NCBI GenBank assembly: GCA_010912705.1
Contig: POWB01000027.1
Location: forward strand, 1-64,000
Source of the DNA: Halochromatium sp.
GTDB taxonomy: Bacteria; Pseudomonadota; Gammaproteobacteria; Chromatiales; Chromatiaceae
Length of the DNA: 64,000 bases
Reading direction: 5' to 3'
In this document: positions 16,679-24,919 of the stretch, piece by piece
How the letters are laid out: every line of letters starts with the position of its first letter
Numbering within the stretch: position 1 is the stretch's first letter
Program-made: the position numbers and the translations under genes
Notes under the pieces: generated by a model
What the model was told of the DNA's origin: nothing
The model's database searches: none
What the model saw: the letters and a program-made list of their open reading frames with translations, nothing else

Positions 16679-16706
16679 ATTATACGCAGGTCGTCGGCGC
16701 GCTCAA
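16679..16706 (-). promoter_or_regulatory. Sigma70 promoter of tRNA-Glu
   Basis: On the minus strand TTGAGC (16706-16701) and a perfect TATAAT (16684-16679) are separated by 16 bases. A GC-rich discriminator (acgcg) follows, as expected for a stringently controlled stable-RNA promoter. Transcription would start about 17 bases before the tRNA 5' end. Confidence 0.7.
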
Positions 16707-16763
16707 GTCTTTCTTCGAGCGCGTCGCCCCTTTTATCTCTCACCTTAAGGAATTCTGGTTCGC

Positions 16764-18167
16764 TTGCTCCCTGTTAATCGTCTCGAACCGCTCATCGTCC
16801 CGCGCCCGGAGCATCCGATCTCCCGCGCCAATATCAGCCCGAATGCGCTTAAGGTTCTCAATCGGCTGAAGCAGGCCGGGTTTGAGGCCTATCTGGTCGG
16901 CGGTGGCGTGCGTGATCTCCTGCTCGGCCATGAGCCGAAAGATTTCGATATTGCGACCAACGCGACGCCCGAGGAGGTGCGTGAGGTCTTCCGCAACTGT
17001 CGCCTGATCGGACGGCGCTTCCGGCTTGCGCATGTCTTCTTTGGCCGTGAGATCGTCGAGGTGGCGACCTTTCGCGGTAGTAACGCCGAGGCTGGCAGCG
17101 ATGCACAGGTGACCGAGCAGGGCATGATCCTGCGCGATAACGTCTATGGCAGCATTACCGAGGATGCGCTGCGCCGCGACTTCACGGTCAATGCCCTCTA
17201 CTACAACATCGCCGACTTTTCACTGGTCGACTATGCCGGTGGCCTCGCCGACATCGAGCAGGGGTGCTTGCGGTTGATTGGCGATGATCCCGTCGCCCGC
17301 TACCGCGAAGATCCGGTGCGGATGCTGCGCGCGGTGCGTTTCGCCTGCAAGCTCGGCTTCATCATCGATCCTGACTGTGCGGCGCCGATCCGCGAGCTGG
17401 CGGGGCTGCTTGGGGAGATCTCGCCGGCGCGCCTGTTCGAGGAAACCTTGAAGCTGTTCCATAGCGGCTATGCGCTGCATGCCTTCGAGAAGCTGCGGCA
17501 TTTCGATCTCTTTGCGCAGCTGTTTCCGGAGACGGATGCCTGCTTAGCGCGCGAAGAGCAGGCATTTCCCATCACCTTTGTCAGTCGCGGGCTCGATAAC
17601 ACCGACCGCCGGATTCTTGAAGGCAAGCCGGTAGCGCCCGCCTTCTTGTTCGCGGTGCTACTGTGGGAGCCGGTCCGTCTTCGCTATCAGACCTTGCTCG
17701 CTGAGGGGCTGCCCTCGGCGGATGCGATGGCCTTGGCCTCGCATGAGATCGCCTCGGCGCAACAGCGTCGGGTCGCGATCCAAAAGCGCTTTGCGCTACC
17801 GATGCGTGAGATCTGGGCGCTGCAGCCGCGACTGGAGCGGCGTCAGGGTAAGCGGCCGCTGATGCTGCTGAGTCATCCCCGATTTCGCGCCGCCTATGAT
17901 TTTCTGCTCCTGCGCGCCGAGGCGGGTGAGACTGATCCCGAGCTGGCGCAATGGTGGACGCGCTTTCAGGAGGTCGATGCCGCCGAGCGCGGCAAGATGC
18001 TTGGCAGCACGCCAGAGCGTAAGCGCAAGCGGCGTCGACGTAAGCCGAAGTCAGCGCCGCCGGCCGCTGGCTCTGCCGGGCCGGCGGAGGCCGCTGCCGC
18101 GGCTGGCGATCCGTCCGCCCGGCGTCCATCAGGCCCCCAGCAGGGCTCGGGGACGACCAATGACTGA
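16764..18167 (+). CDS. pcnB: Poly(A) polymerase I
   Basis: The 467-residue protein has the nucleotidyltransferase signature LVGGGVRDLLLG followed by KDFDIATNA, whose two Asp bind the catalytic metal. RRFRLAHV and the RNA-binding domain (VRFACKLGF, DPVRMLRA) follow, and the end is a long basic tail (KRKRRRRKPKS) as in other bacterial PcnB. The enzyme adds poly(A) to RNA 3' ends and promotes decay. No ATG precedes the conserved region; TTG at 16764, 11 bases after aaggaa, is the best start. A non-ATG start is also known for the E. coli gene. Its stop overlaps folK. Confidence 0.9.
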   Translation: MLPVNRLEPLIVPRPEHPISRANISPNALKVLNRLKQAGFEAYLVGGGVRDLLLGHEPKDFDIATNATPEEVREVFRNCRLIGRRFRLAHVFFGREIVEVATFRGSNAEAGSDAQVTEQGMILRDNVYGSITEDALRRDFTVNALYYNIADFSLVDYAGGLADIEQGCLRLIGDDPVARYREDPVRMLRAVRFACKLGFIIDPDCAAPIRELAGLLGEISPARLFEETLKLFHSGYALHAFEKLRHFDLFAQLFPETDACLAREEQAFPITFVSRGLDNTDRRILEGKPVAPAFLFAVLLWEPVRLRYQTLLAEGLPSADAMALASHEIASAQQRRVAIQKRFALPMREIWALQPRLERRQGKRPLMLLSHPRFRAAYDFLLLRAEAGETDPELAQWWTRFQEVDAAERGKMLGSTPERKRKRRRRKPKSAPPAAGSAGPAEAAAAAGDPSARRPSGPQQGSGTTND

Positions 18168-18735
18168 GCCGCTCGCGATGACCACACCTGGGGTCCAGGT
18201 CTACATCGGTCTCGGCGCTAATCTGGCTGATCCACGCCGACAGGTCGAGCAGGCCCTGTTGGAGTTGCGGACCCTACCTGAATCTGAGCTGATGGCGGTA
18301 TCCTCCTTGTACCAGACAGCACCGGTCGGCCCTGCGGATCAGCCCGACTTCATCAACGCCGTGGCGCGCTTGGATACCGGCCTCGAACCGCTGATGTTGT
18401 TGGCCGCGCTGCAGCAGATTGAGCGTCGGCATGGGCGCATCCGCAACGGTCAGCGCTGGGGGCCGCGGACCCTCGACCTGGATATTTTACTGGTCGGCGA
18501 GCAGGTGCTGAGGCTGCCAAATCTCTGTGTTCCGCATCCGCAGATGCACGCTCGGGCATTCGTGCTCGGTCCGCTGGCTGAGATTGCAGCGCCCTGGCTC
18601 GAGATTCCGGGCCGTGGGCGTTTGGAGGAACTGCTTGCGGCTGTTGCCGAGGATGCGGCAGCGATGACGCGGCTGCCGGCTGCAGAGCCGGCCCCGCATA
18701 TCCCAACCATGAAGGCGCATACTTGGAGCCTCTGA
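18160..18735 (+). CDS. folK: HPPK, 6-hydroxymethyl-dihydropterin pyrophosphokinase
   Basis: The 191-residue product contains the HPPK hallmarks VYIGLGANLADP, SSLYQTAPVG, DFINAVARL and the signature WGPRTLDLDILL whose two Asp coordinate magnesium. It transfers pyrophosphate from ATP to the dihydropterin in folate synthesis. The ATG at 18160 overlaps the end of pcnB by eight bases. It is followed closely by panB, a gene order (pcnB-folK-panB-panC) common in gammaproteobacteria. Confidence 0.93.
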   Translation: MTEPLAMTTPGVQVYIGLGANLADPRRQVEQALLELRTLPESELMAVSSLYQTAPVGPADQPDFINAVARLDTGLEPLMLLAALQQIERRHGRIRNGQRWGPRTLDLDILLVGEQVLRLPNLCVPHPQMHARAFVLGPLAEIAAPWLEIPGRGRLEELLAAVAEDAAAMTRLPAAEPAPHIPTMKAHTWSL

Positions 18736-18740
18736 GTCCA

Positions 18741-19577
18741 ATGTCAGCTCGAACCATCACTAGGACCGCCTTGCTGGCGCTCAAGCAGCGTGGCGAGCCG
18801 ATCGCCTGCCTGACCTGTTACGACGCCGCCTTTGCCCGCTTGCTGGAGTCTGCCGGGGTTGAGCTGTTGTTGGTGGGTGACTCGCTGGGCATGGTGGTCC
18901 AGGGGCAGCCGACGACGCTGCCCGTGACCCTAGATCAGATGGTCTACCATAGCCGCTGCGTGACTCGGGCTGCAAAGCGCAGTCTGGTCATCGCCGATAT
19001 GCCGTTCATGAGCTACGCAACACCAGAGCGTGCCGTCGAAGCAGCCGCGCGGCTGATGGGCGAGGGTGGCGCGGCAATGGTCAAGCTCGAAGGCGGTGAG
19101 CCCTTGGTCGAGACCGTCGCCCGCCTGACGGCATTCGGCGCACCGGTCTGCGCCCATCTGGGGCTGTTGCCGCAGTCGGTGCATCAGCTCGGTGGCTACC
19201 GCGTGCAGGGGCGTGAGGCGGCCGATGCCGAGCGCATCGAGGCCGATGCGCTGGCATTACAGGACGCCGGCGCCTCGCTGCTGGTGTTAGAGTGCGTGCC
19301 AAGCGCTCTGGCGGCTGCGCTGTCGCAACGGCTAAGGATTCCTGTGATCGGTATCGGTGCCGGTAACGCCTGTGACGGGCAGGTGTTGGTGCTGCATGAT
19401 GTGCTCGGACTGACGCCGGGGTCCGCACCGCGTTTCAGCAAGAACTTCCTGGTCGAGGCCGCCGCGGCTGCCAGTGTCGGACTGGGTTCTGAATTCAGCC
19501 TTGAGTCCGCGATCAGGGGCTATGTCGATGCGGTTAAATCCGGCGCCTTTCCGGCGCCTGAGCACTGCCTCGCCTAA
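18741..19577 (+). CDS. panB: 3-methyl-2-oxobutanoate hydroxymethyltransferase
   Basis: The 278-residue protein carries CLTCYDAAFARLLESAGV at the N-terminus, VGDSLGMVVQG (metal and substrate binding) and the HLGLLPQSVHQLGGY segment of PanB, with IGIGAGNACDGQVLV near the C-terminus. It forms ketopantoate from 2-oxoisovalerate with methylene-tetrahydrofolate. ATG 18741 starts six bases after folK. The link to the folate gene upstream is metabolically sensible because the enzyme uses a folate cofactor. Confidence 0.95.
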   Translation: MSARTITRTALLALKQRGEPIACLTCYDAAFARLLESAGVELLLVGDSLGMVVQGQPTTLPVTLDQMVYHSRCVTRAAKRSLVIADMPFMSYATPERAVEAAARLMGEGGAAMVKLEGGEPLVETVARLTAFGAPVCAHLGLLPQSVHQLGGYRVQGREAADAERIEADALALQDAGASLLVLECVPSALAAALSQRLRIPVIGIGAGNACDGQVLVLHDVLGLTPGSAPRFSKNFLVEAAAAASVGLGSEFSLESAIRGYVDAVKSGAFPAPEHCLA

Positions 19578-19587
19578 GGTGACATCC

Positions 19588-20487
19588 ATGCAGCGCATCG
19601 AACGTATCAGTCAGCTCAGACGGCAGCGTGCGGACTGGCGTCAGGCCGGGCTACGGGTGGCCTTGGTGCCAACCATGGGTAACCTCCATGCCGGTCATCT
19701 GTCACTGATTCGGGCCGCCGCTGAGCAGGCCGATCGGATCATCGCCACCATCTTCGTCAACCCGCTGCAGTTTGGTGCTGGTGAGGATTTTGCCGCTTAT
19801 CCGCGCACCCTTGAGCGGGACTCGGATATGCTGCGCGATGCCGGCTGTGATCTGCTGTTTGCGCCAACCGAGACCGAGGTCTATCCGCGCGGGCGCGAGC
19901 GGCAGACCTTTATCGAGGTGCCTGGGCTGTCTGAGCAGCTCTGTGGGGCGAGTCGACCAGGACATTTTCGTGGCGTCGCCACTGTGGTCGCTAAGTTATT
20001 GAATATGACTCAGCCAGAGGTCGCGATCTTTGGCGAGAAGGATTTTCAGCAGCTGCTAGTGATCCGCCGCATGGTCGCGGATCTCAATCTGCCGGTTGAG
20101 GTGGTCGGGGCGCCGATCGTGCGCGAGCCAGATGGGCTGGCGATGAGTTCGCGCAATGGCTATCTCAGTGCTGCCGAGCGAGCCATCGCGCCGCGGCTGC
20201 AGGCCAGCCTGGTCGCTGCCGTCGGGCGGTTGCGTGCTGGCGCGGGTCTTGCTGAGGTTGAACGCGAGACCCTGCAAGCCTTGGCGGAGGCGGGCCTTGC
20301 GCCCGACTATGTCAGCATTCGCCGCCGCCATGATCTGGCCGTCCCCGATCCTAGCCTGCGCGGCGCAGAGGATCGAGCCCTGATCATGCTTGCCGCGGCG
20401 CGGTTGGGACGGGCGCGTTTGATCGATAATCTGGCGTGCGATCTTGAGTCGCCACTTGCTGACCTGACCCCGAATTTGAGACCCTAA
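19588..20487 (+). CDS. panC: Pantothenate synthetase
   Basis: The 299-residue product shows the adenylation motif PTMGNLHAGHLSLI, FVNPLQFG, FGEKDFQQL and the KMSKS-like PDGLAMSSRN of pantoate-beta-alanine ligase. It joins pantoate and beta-alanine using ATP. It begins ten bases after panB, so both are cotranscribed. Length agrees with the family. Confidence 0.95.
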   Translation: MQRIERISQLRRQRADWRQAGLRVALVPTMGNLHAGHLSLIRAAAEQADRIIATIFVNPLQFGAGEDFAAYPRTLERDSDMLRDAGCDLLFAPTETEVYPRGRERQTFIEVPGLSEQLCGASRPGHFRGVATVVAKLLNMTQPEVAIFGEKDFQQLLVIRRMVADLNLPVEVVGAPIVREPDGLAMSSRNGYLSAAERAIAPRLQASLVAAVGRLRAGAGLAEVERETLQALAEAGLAPDYVSIRRRHDLAVPDPSLRGAEDRALIMLAAARLGRARLIDNLACDLESPLADLTPNLRP

Positions 20488-20675
20488 CGCTTTGCTGCGC
20501 CGCAGCATGCGTGAGCGAGACCCTGGATAGCGCAGCCTAATCGCTTGCCAGGGTCACTGGCCGGTGCGAGCATGCCGCTCATCGCGACGATGGATTCCAC
20601 TGGCCTTTGCCCGATCACCGATTATCGAGGGGTGACAGCCCGCGCTATCGCTGCTGCCCCGGGAGACGACTACCC

Positions 20676-21056
20676 ATGCAACTGACCCTGCTCAAGTGCA
20701 AGCTTCATCGCGTTTGCGTGACGCAAGCCGAACTCGACTATGAGGGCTCCTGTGCCATCGATGAAAACCTGATGCGTCAGGCTGGCATTCGTGAATATGA
20801 GCAGCTTCATATCTATAACCTAGCCAATGGCGAGCGCTTCAGCACCTATGCGATCCGGGCCGAGGCGGGCTCGCGGGTGATCTCGATCAATGGCGCCGCA
20901 GCGCACAAGGCGCGCCCGGGTGATCGGCTGATCATCTGCTGTTACGCGGCGATGACCGAGCAGGAAGCGGCCTTGTTTGATCCCACCCTGGTCTACTGTG
21001 ACGAGCATAATCGCGTGACGCGCATCGGGCATCAAATCCCGGCACAGGCCGCTTGA
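20676..21056 (+). CDS. panD: Aspartate 1-decarboxylase proenzyme
   Basis: The 126-residue proenzyme starts [13 protein letters not shown] and contains the self-cleavage site Gly24-Ser25 in YEGSC, whose serine becomes the catalytic pyruvoyl group. Tyr58-type and [12 protein letters not shown] segments are also present. It makes beta-alanine for PanC. ATG 20676 is preceded by gggag. The gap to panC is 188 bases, so it may have its own promoter, although it shares the strand and pathway. Confidence 0.93.
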   Translation: MQLTLLKCKLHRVCVTQAELDYEGSCAIDENLMRQAGIREYEQLHIYNLANGERFSTYAIRAEAGSRVISINGAAAHKARPGDRLIICCYAAMTEQEAALFDPTLVYCDEHNRVTRIGHQIPAQAA

Positions 21057-21072
21057 GCTTGAGGCGCCGCTT

Positions 21073-21099
21073 GCTGGAACCGGGTGGGCCTGTTCCAGC
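21073..21099. terminator. Inverted repeat between panD and glgA
   Basis: GCTGGAAC (21073-21080) and GTTCCAGC (21092-21099) form a perfect 8-bp stem with an 11-base loop, between the convergent panD and glgA genes. No strong U-run follows on either strand, so it is a bidirectional terminator candidate only. Confidence 0.4.
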
Positions 21100-21160
21100 C
21101 CGGCTCCCGAGTTACCGGATGGCCTGCTGGCCTGGCCGGGTGAGTCCATGCCAGACTGGG

Positions 21161-22672
21161 TTAGGCCGAGAGCGCGGCGGCCTGCTCTGAGCGCGATTGG
21201 AGCGCTTCTTCATAGAAGGCCTGGTAGCGTTTTGCACTGGCCTCCCAGCTGAGATCTTTGGTCATCCCGTTCTGCATCAATTGGCGCCAGTTGGCAGGCT
21301 CCTGGTGATAGAGCCGCAGGGCGCGCTCGAGTGCGCCCCAGAGCGCCTCGGCATTCGCCTCATCGAACAAAAACCCGGTAGCCTCCTGGCTGGCCAGGCT
21401 GTCCGCCGTGGTATCGACGACGGTGTCAGCAAGGCCGCCGGTGCGGCGCACGATGGGCACCGTGCCATAGCGTAGGCTATACATCTGATTCAGTCCGCAG
21501 GGCTCGAAGCGGGAGGGCATCAAGAACAGATCGCTACCGGCCTCGATCAAGTGCGCGCGGGCCTCGTCATAGCCAATGCGCACGCTGAGCTGGCTTGGAT
21601 GTTGAGTGGCCTGGTCGAGCAGGCGCTGCTCCAAGGCGCGGTCGCCTTCGCCCTGAACCACGAGCTGGATGTTGCCCTGCTCGAGCAGGCGGGGGAGCAG
21701 GTCTAGGATCAAGTCGACCCCTTTCTGCTCGACCAGTCGGCCGATATGGCCGAGCACCAGACAGTGCTCATCCTCTGGTAGGTCGAAATGATGCTGCAGC
21801 GCCAGCTTATTGGTGGCCTTTAGCTCGAGGCTGTCGCGATCATAGTTCTGTGCCAAGCTGACATCTTGTAGTGGGTCCCAGGTCCGATAATCGATCCCGT
21901 TTAGGATACCGCGGAAGCGGCTTCCGAGCTGCCGCAGCAGGCCATCGAGTCCACAGCCGTACTGCGCCGTGCGCGCCTCATCGGCATAATTTGGGCTGAC
22001 GGTGTTGATCCGATCGGAAAAGGCGATGCCGCCCTTTAAGAACGACATGCGCTGGTGGAACTCGATCCCTCCGATCGACCAGAGCGCTGGGGGTAATGCC
22101 AGTCGATCGAAGGTGGCGCGGTCGAAGACCCCTTGATAGGCCAGATTATGCACCGTGAAGACCGTCGCCGGGCGCTCCTCATAGCTGTTTAGGAAGACTG
22201 GCGCTAGGCCGGTCTGCCAATCATTGCAGTGCAGCACGTCGGGGCGCCAATCGAGTGTCGGTAGACCGAGCGCGACCCGTGCTAGCACGCGCGCAAACAG
22301 CAGGAAGCGCTCTGGGTTATCGCCCCAGTCACCGCCGCTGACGTCGGTATAAGGATTGCCTTCGCGGCAGAAATAGGCCGGTGCTTCAACTAAGTAGACT
22401 GGCAGATCACGGTCTGGCAAGAGGCCACCTAGCAGCGACACCGGTCCCTGGGTATTCTTCAGCCCTAGCTCGCTCAGCACGCGCAGCTCACGCACTAAGC
22501 GCTTGGCTTGCGGATAGGCCGGTATGATCAATCGCGCATCCTGGCCCAGCTCGCGCAGGGCCGCAGGCAGGCTGGCAGCAACATCGGCGAGACCGCCGGT
22601 CTTGATCAAGGGGTGCGCTTCGCTGCTGGCGAACAGTACGGCTTGGCCACCGGGAGCGATAGAAAGGGGCAT
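21161..22672 (-). CDS. glgA: Glycogen synthase (ADP-glucose)
   Basis: The product (503 residues from ATG 22672) is a GT5 glycogen synthase. It has the ADP-glucose-binding KTGGLADVAASLP near the N-terminus, HCNDWQTGL and FTVHNLAYQG in the first Rossmann domain, and SRFEPCGLNQMYSLRYG with the catalytic Glu in the second. It elongates alpha-1,4-glucan. A TTG 12 bases upstream gives a slightly longer frame but ATG is preferred. It is divergent from zwf, with 79 bases between the starts, and glycogen turnover fits the neighbouring zwf and pgi. Confidence 0.93.
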   Translation of the reverse strand: MPLSIAPGGQAVLFASSEAHPLIKTGGLADVAASLPAALRELGQDARLIIPAYPQAKRLVRELRVLSELGLKNTQGPVSLLGGLLPDRDLPVYLVEAPAYFCREGNPYTDVSGGDWGDNPERFLLFARVLARVALGLPTLDWRPDVLHCNDWQTGLAPVFLNSYEERPATVFTVHNLAYQGVFDRATFDRLALPPALWSIGGIEFHQRMSFLKGGIAFSDRINTVSPNYADEARTAQYGCGLDGLLRQLGSRFRGILNGIDYRTWDPLQDVSLAQNYDRDSLELKATNKLALQHHFDLPEDEHCLVLGHIGRLVEQKGVDLILDLLPRLLEQGNIQLVVQGEGDRALEQRLLDQATQHPSQLSVRIGYDEARAHLIEAGSDLFLMPSRFEPCGLNQMYSLRYGTVPIVRRTGGLADTVVDTTADSLASQEATGFLFDEANAEALWGALERALRLYHQEPANWRQLMQNGMTKDLSWEASAKRYQAFYEEALQSRSEQAAALSA

Positions 22673-22751
22673 GGGCGGGTCCAACGCTTGTGTTGTGGAT
22701 GAAACTCTCCAACTGAACCTAGCACAAAACTCTTGACTCTAGGAGAATCCA

Positions 22752-24227
22752 ATGCAAGACGATTGCACGCTGGTGATCTTTGGCTCGACCGGCAATCTGG
22801 CTCAGATCAAGCTGATTCCGGCGCTGTATCACCTGGAGCTGGCTGGCCATCTGTCCCCTTCGATGCGCGTGCTGGGCTTTGGTCGGCGCGACTGGAGCGA
22901 CAGTCGTTGGCGCGATGAGGTGCGTGACTGGGTCAAACAGTCGGCACGCGGCGTGCTAGATGAGTCGGCACTGCAACGGCTGCTTGAGCGCTGTTACTTC
23001 GTCGAGGGTGATCTCAGTGATGCTGCTGGCTTTGCGCGGCTGGCGCAGCGTCTAGGTGGCGATGAGGGCTTTCCGCGCAATCTGATCTTCTACCTGGCGA
23101 TCGCCCCCGGTCAGTACGGGAATACAGTCGATGGCCTGGCCGCGCAGGGACTCAATCAGCAGCAGGACGGCTGGGCGCGGCTGGTGGTCGAAAAGCCCTT
23201 CGGCTACGATCTGGAGAGCGCCGAGATCCTCGACGATCAGCTGCATCGGCACTTTAGCGAAGAGCAGATCTTCCGTATCGATCACTACCTCGGCAAGAGT
23301 ACGGTGCAGAACCTGTTGGTGTTCCGGTTCGCTAACCTCTTGCTCGAGCCCCTTTGGAATCGTAACTACATCGACCACGTCCAGATCACCCATGCCGAGT
23401 CGCGCGGCATTGGTTCTCGGGCCGGCTTTTACGATGGGGTTGGGGCCCTGCGGGACATGATCCAGAGCCATCTGCTGCAGATGCTGACGCTGGTAGCGAT
23501 GGAGCCGCCGCCGAGCCTGGATGCCGAGGCGCTGCGCGATGAGAAGGTGAAGGTGCTGCGCTCGATCCGACCCATCACCCGGCAGGCGGTGCATGCACAG
23601 GCCTTCCGTGCCCAATATCGTGCTGGCGAGGTCGAGGCTGAGAAGGTACCCGGCTATCTGGATGAGCCGGGGATTGATCCGCAAAGTGCCACCGAGACCT
23701 ATGCCGCGCTCAAGCTCTATATCGACAACTGGCGCTGGCGCAACGTGCCTTTTTACCTGCGCACGGGTAAGCGTATGGCCGGGACCGATTCGCTGATCAG
23801 CATCCGCTTCCGGCATCCGCCGCAGCAGCTCTTTCAGGATACGCCAATCGCCCAGCTCGACCCGAACTGGCTGATGATCAACATCCAGCCGACCGAGTGC
23901 ATCCGCATGGAACTGCAAGTGAAGCAGGCCGGGCTCGAGATGCGCACTGTCACCGAGCGCCTAGACGCCAATACCTGCTTCATGGGCAGCGAGCAGATCG
24001 ATGCCTATGAGGCGCTCTTGCTGGATACCATCGAGGGCGATCACTCATTGTTCCTGCGCTATGACGAGGTCAACTACGCTTGGCGCATCGTCGATCCGGT
24101 GCTCAAGCTCTGGGCCACCGAGCGGAACTTCATTCATACCTATCCAGCAGGCTCCTGGGGGCCGGTTGAGGCGACGCGGTTATTCGATAAGGAAGATCAG
24201 GATTGGCGTAATGGGTTGGATGGATGA
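22752..24227 (+). CDS. zwf: Glucose-6-phosphate 1-dehydrogenase
   Basis: The 491-residue protein has the NADP-binding [19 protein letters not shown] at the N-terminus and the active-site signature [14 protein letters not shown], with the catalytic His and substrate Lys. VEKPFGYDL and a C-terminal VDPVLKLW are also typical. It makes 6-phosphogluconolactone and NADPH. The ATG follows taggag by six bases. No edd or 6PGL gene is next to it. Confidence 0.95.
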   Translation: MQDDCTLVIFGSTGNLAQIKLIPALYHLELAGHLSPSMRVLGFGRRDWSDSRWRDEVRDWVKQSARGVLDESALQRLLERCYFVEGDLSDAAGFARLAQRLGGDEGFPRNLIFYLAIAPGQYGNTVDGLAAQGLNQQQDGWARLVVEKPFGYDLESAEILDDQLHRHFSEEQIFRIDHYLGKSTVQNLLVFRFANLLLEPLWNRNYIDHVQITHAESRGIGSRAGFYDGVGALRDMIQSHLLQMLTLVAMEPPPSLDAEALRDEKVKVLRSIRPITRQAVHAQAFRAQYRAGEVEAEKVPGYLDEPGIDPQSATETYAALKLYIDNWRWRNVPFYLRTGKRMAGTDSLISIRFRHPPQQLFQDTPIAQLDPNWLMINIQPTECIRMELQVKQAGLEMRTVTERLDANTCFMGSEQIDAYEALLLDTIEGDHSLFLRYDEVNYAWRIVDPVLKLWATERNFIHTYPAGSWGPVEATRLFDKEDQDWRNGLDG

Positions 24228-24228
24228 A

Positions 24229-24300
24229 GGATGAGGGATGAGGGATGAGGGATGAGGGATGAGGGATGAGGGGTTAGGGATGAGGGGTTAGGGGGTTAGG
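24229..24300. repeat. Tandem ATGAGGG heptamer array
   Basis: Directly after the zwf stop codon the unit ATGAGGG repeats about six times and then grades into ttaggg/ggttagggg units up to the stop of the convergent heme oxygenase gene. All units are G-rich on the plus strand. It is a microsatellite-like array that could form G-quadruplexes in the 3' UTR of zwf. It has no spacers and no CRISPR character. Confidence 0.8.
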
Positions 24301-24919
24301 CCTGTGGTGACTGGAAGGTCTCGATGAAGCCTTGGTAGGCGGTCTCGGCGCCGGTGATGATGGCGGTCAGCGCTTCGGTGTTGGTGGCGGGCTGTGCGAG
24401 ATAGTGGCTTAAGGCGGTCCAGTCGTCGCTGGCGGCTTCTAATTGTGTCCAGTAGGAAAAGGCCCCTTGGGTGATGAGCTGCGGGAGTTGGGCGCTGATC
24501 CGGGTTGAGAGCATCTTTCCGCCCTGGCTGGCGCCCTCGAGTACGTAGCGGATGCCGATGTAGTGGGCGCGAGCCTGGGTGACTGAGGCTGTTGGGAGCT
24601 GCCGCGGTGCTTTGGGGATCTCGCCAATGGCGCCAAGCCGGATGAGATCAGCGCGCAGTGCCGGCAGACGCGGGCGATAGGCGGGTAGCCCCGCTGGGCA
24701 GACCTCTGGAGCGCTGGCGGCTAGCTGCTGCAGCTGGTGCTCCACCTTGCTGTGGGCCGCTAGCAGGCCTTGCAGCGCGGCGACATACTGCGCTAGCGTC
24801 AGCTCCGGCCGAATCAACTGACGCAAGACCGCTGTGCTATCGAGCTTGCTGTGCCAGACAGCGGTGTTGGCCTTAAGCTGTTGGTGGATGCTAATGCTTG
24901 GGGGCTTGGCCGATGTCAA
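24296..24919 (-). CDS. bphO: Heme oxygenase of the bacteriophytochrome operon
   Basis: The frame encodes about 207 residues with the all-helical heme-oxygenase pattern: TAVWHSKLDS near residue 22 supplies the proximal heme His, and the ALEGASQGGKMLS-like EGASQGGKML matches the distal Gly-rich helix. The product cleaves heme to biliverdin, the chromophore of the phytochrome encoded two genes upstream. There is no ATG in the conserved frame; TTG at 24919, shortly after an aggac ribosome site, is the likely start. It overlaps the end of the ligase gene by 29 bases. The order ppd-pcl-bphO makes this a chromophore-supply operon. Confidence 0.85.
   Translation of the reverse strand: MTSAKPPSISIHQQLKANTAVWHSKLDSTAVLRQLIRPELTLAQYVAALQGLLAAHSKVEHQLQQLAASAPEVCPAGLPAYRPRLPALRADLIRLGAIGEIPKAPRQLPTASVTQARAHYIGIRYVLEGASQGGKMLSTRISAQLPQLITQGAFSYWTQLEAASDDWTALSHYLAQPATNTEALTAIITGAETAYQGFIETFQSPQA

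Noticed and set aside
16504..16743. Short minus-strand open frame covering the tRNA
   Set aside because: The region is the tRNA-Glu gene and its promoter; the frame has no protein character.
22732..22737. TTGACT as -35 element before zwf
   Set aside because: It lies only 14 bases before the ATG, too close for a promoter of this gene; only the ribosome site is meaningful.
24229..24300. Possible CRISPR array or telomere-like sequence
   Set aside because: The units are 7 bases, contiguous and without spacers; it is a simple tandem repeat in a chromosomal 3' UTR.
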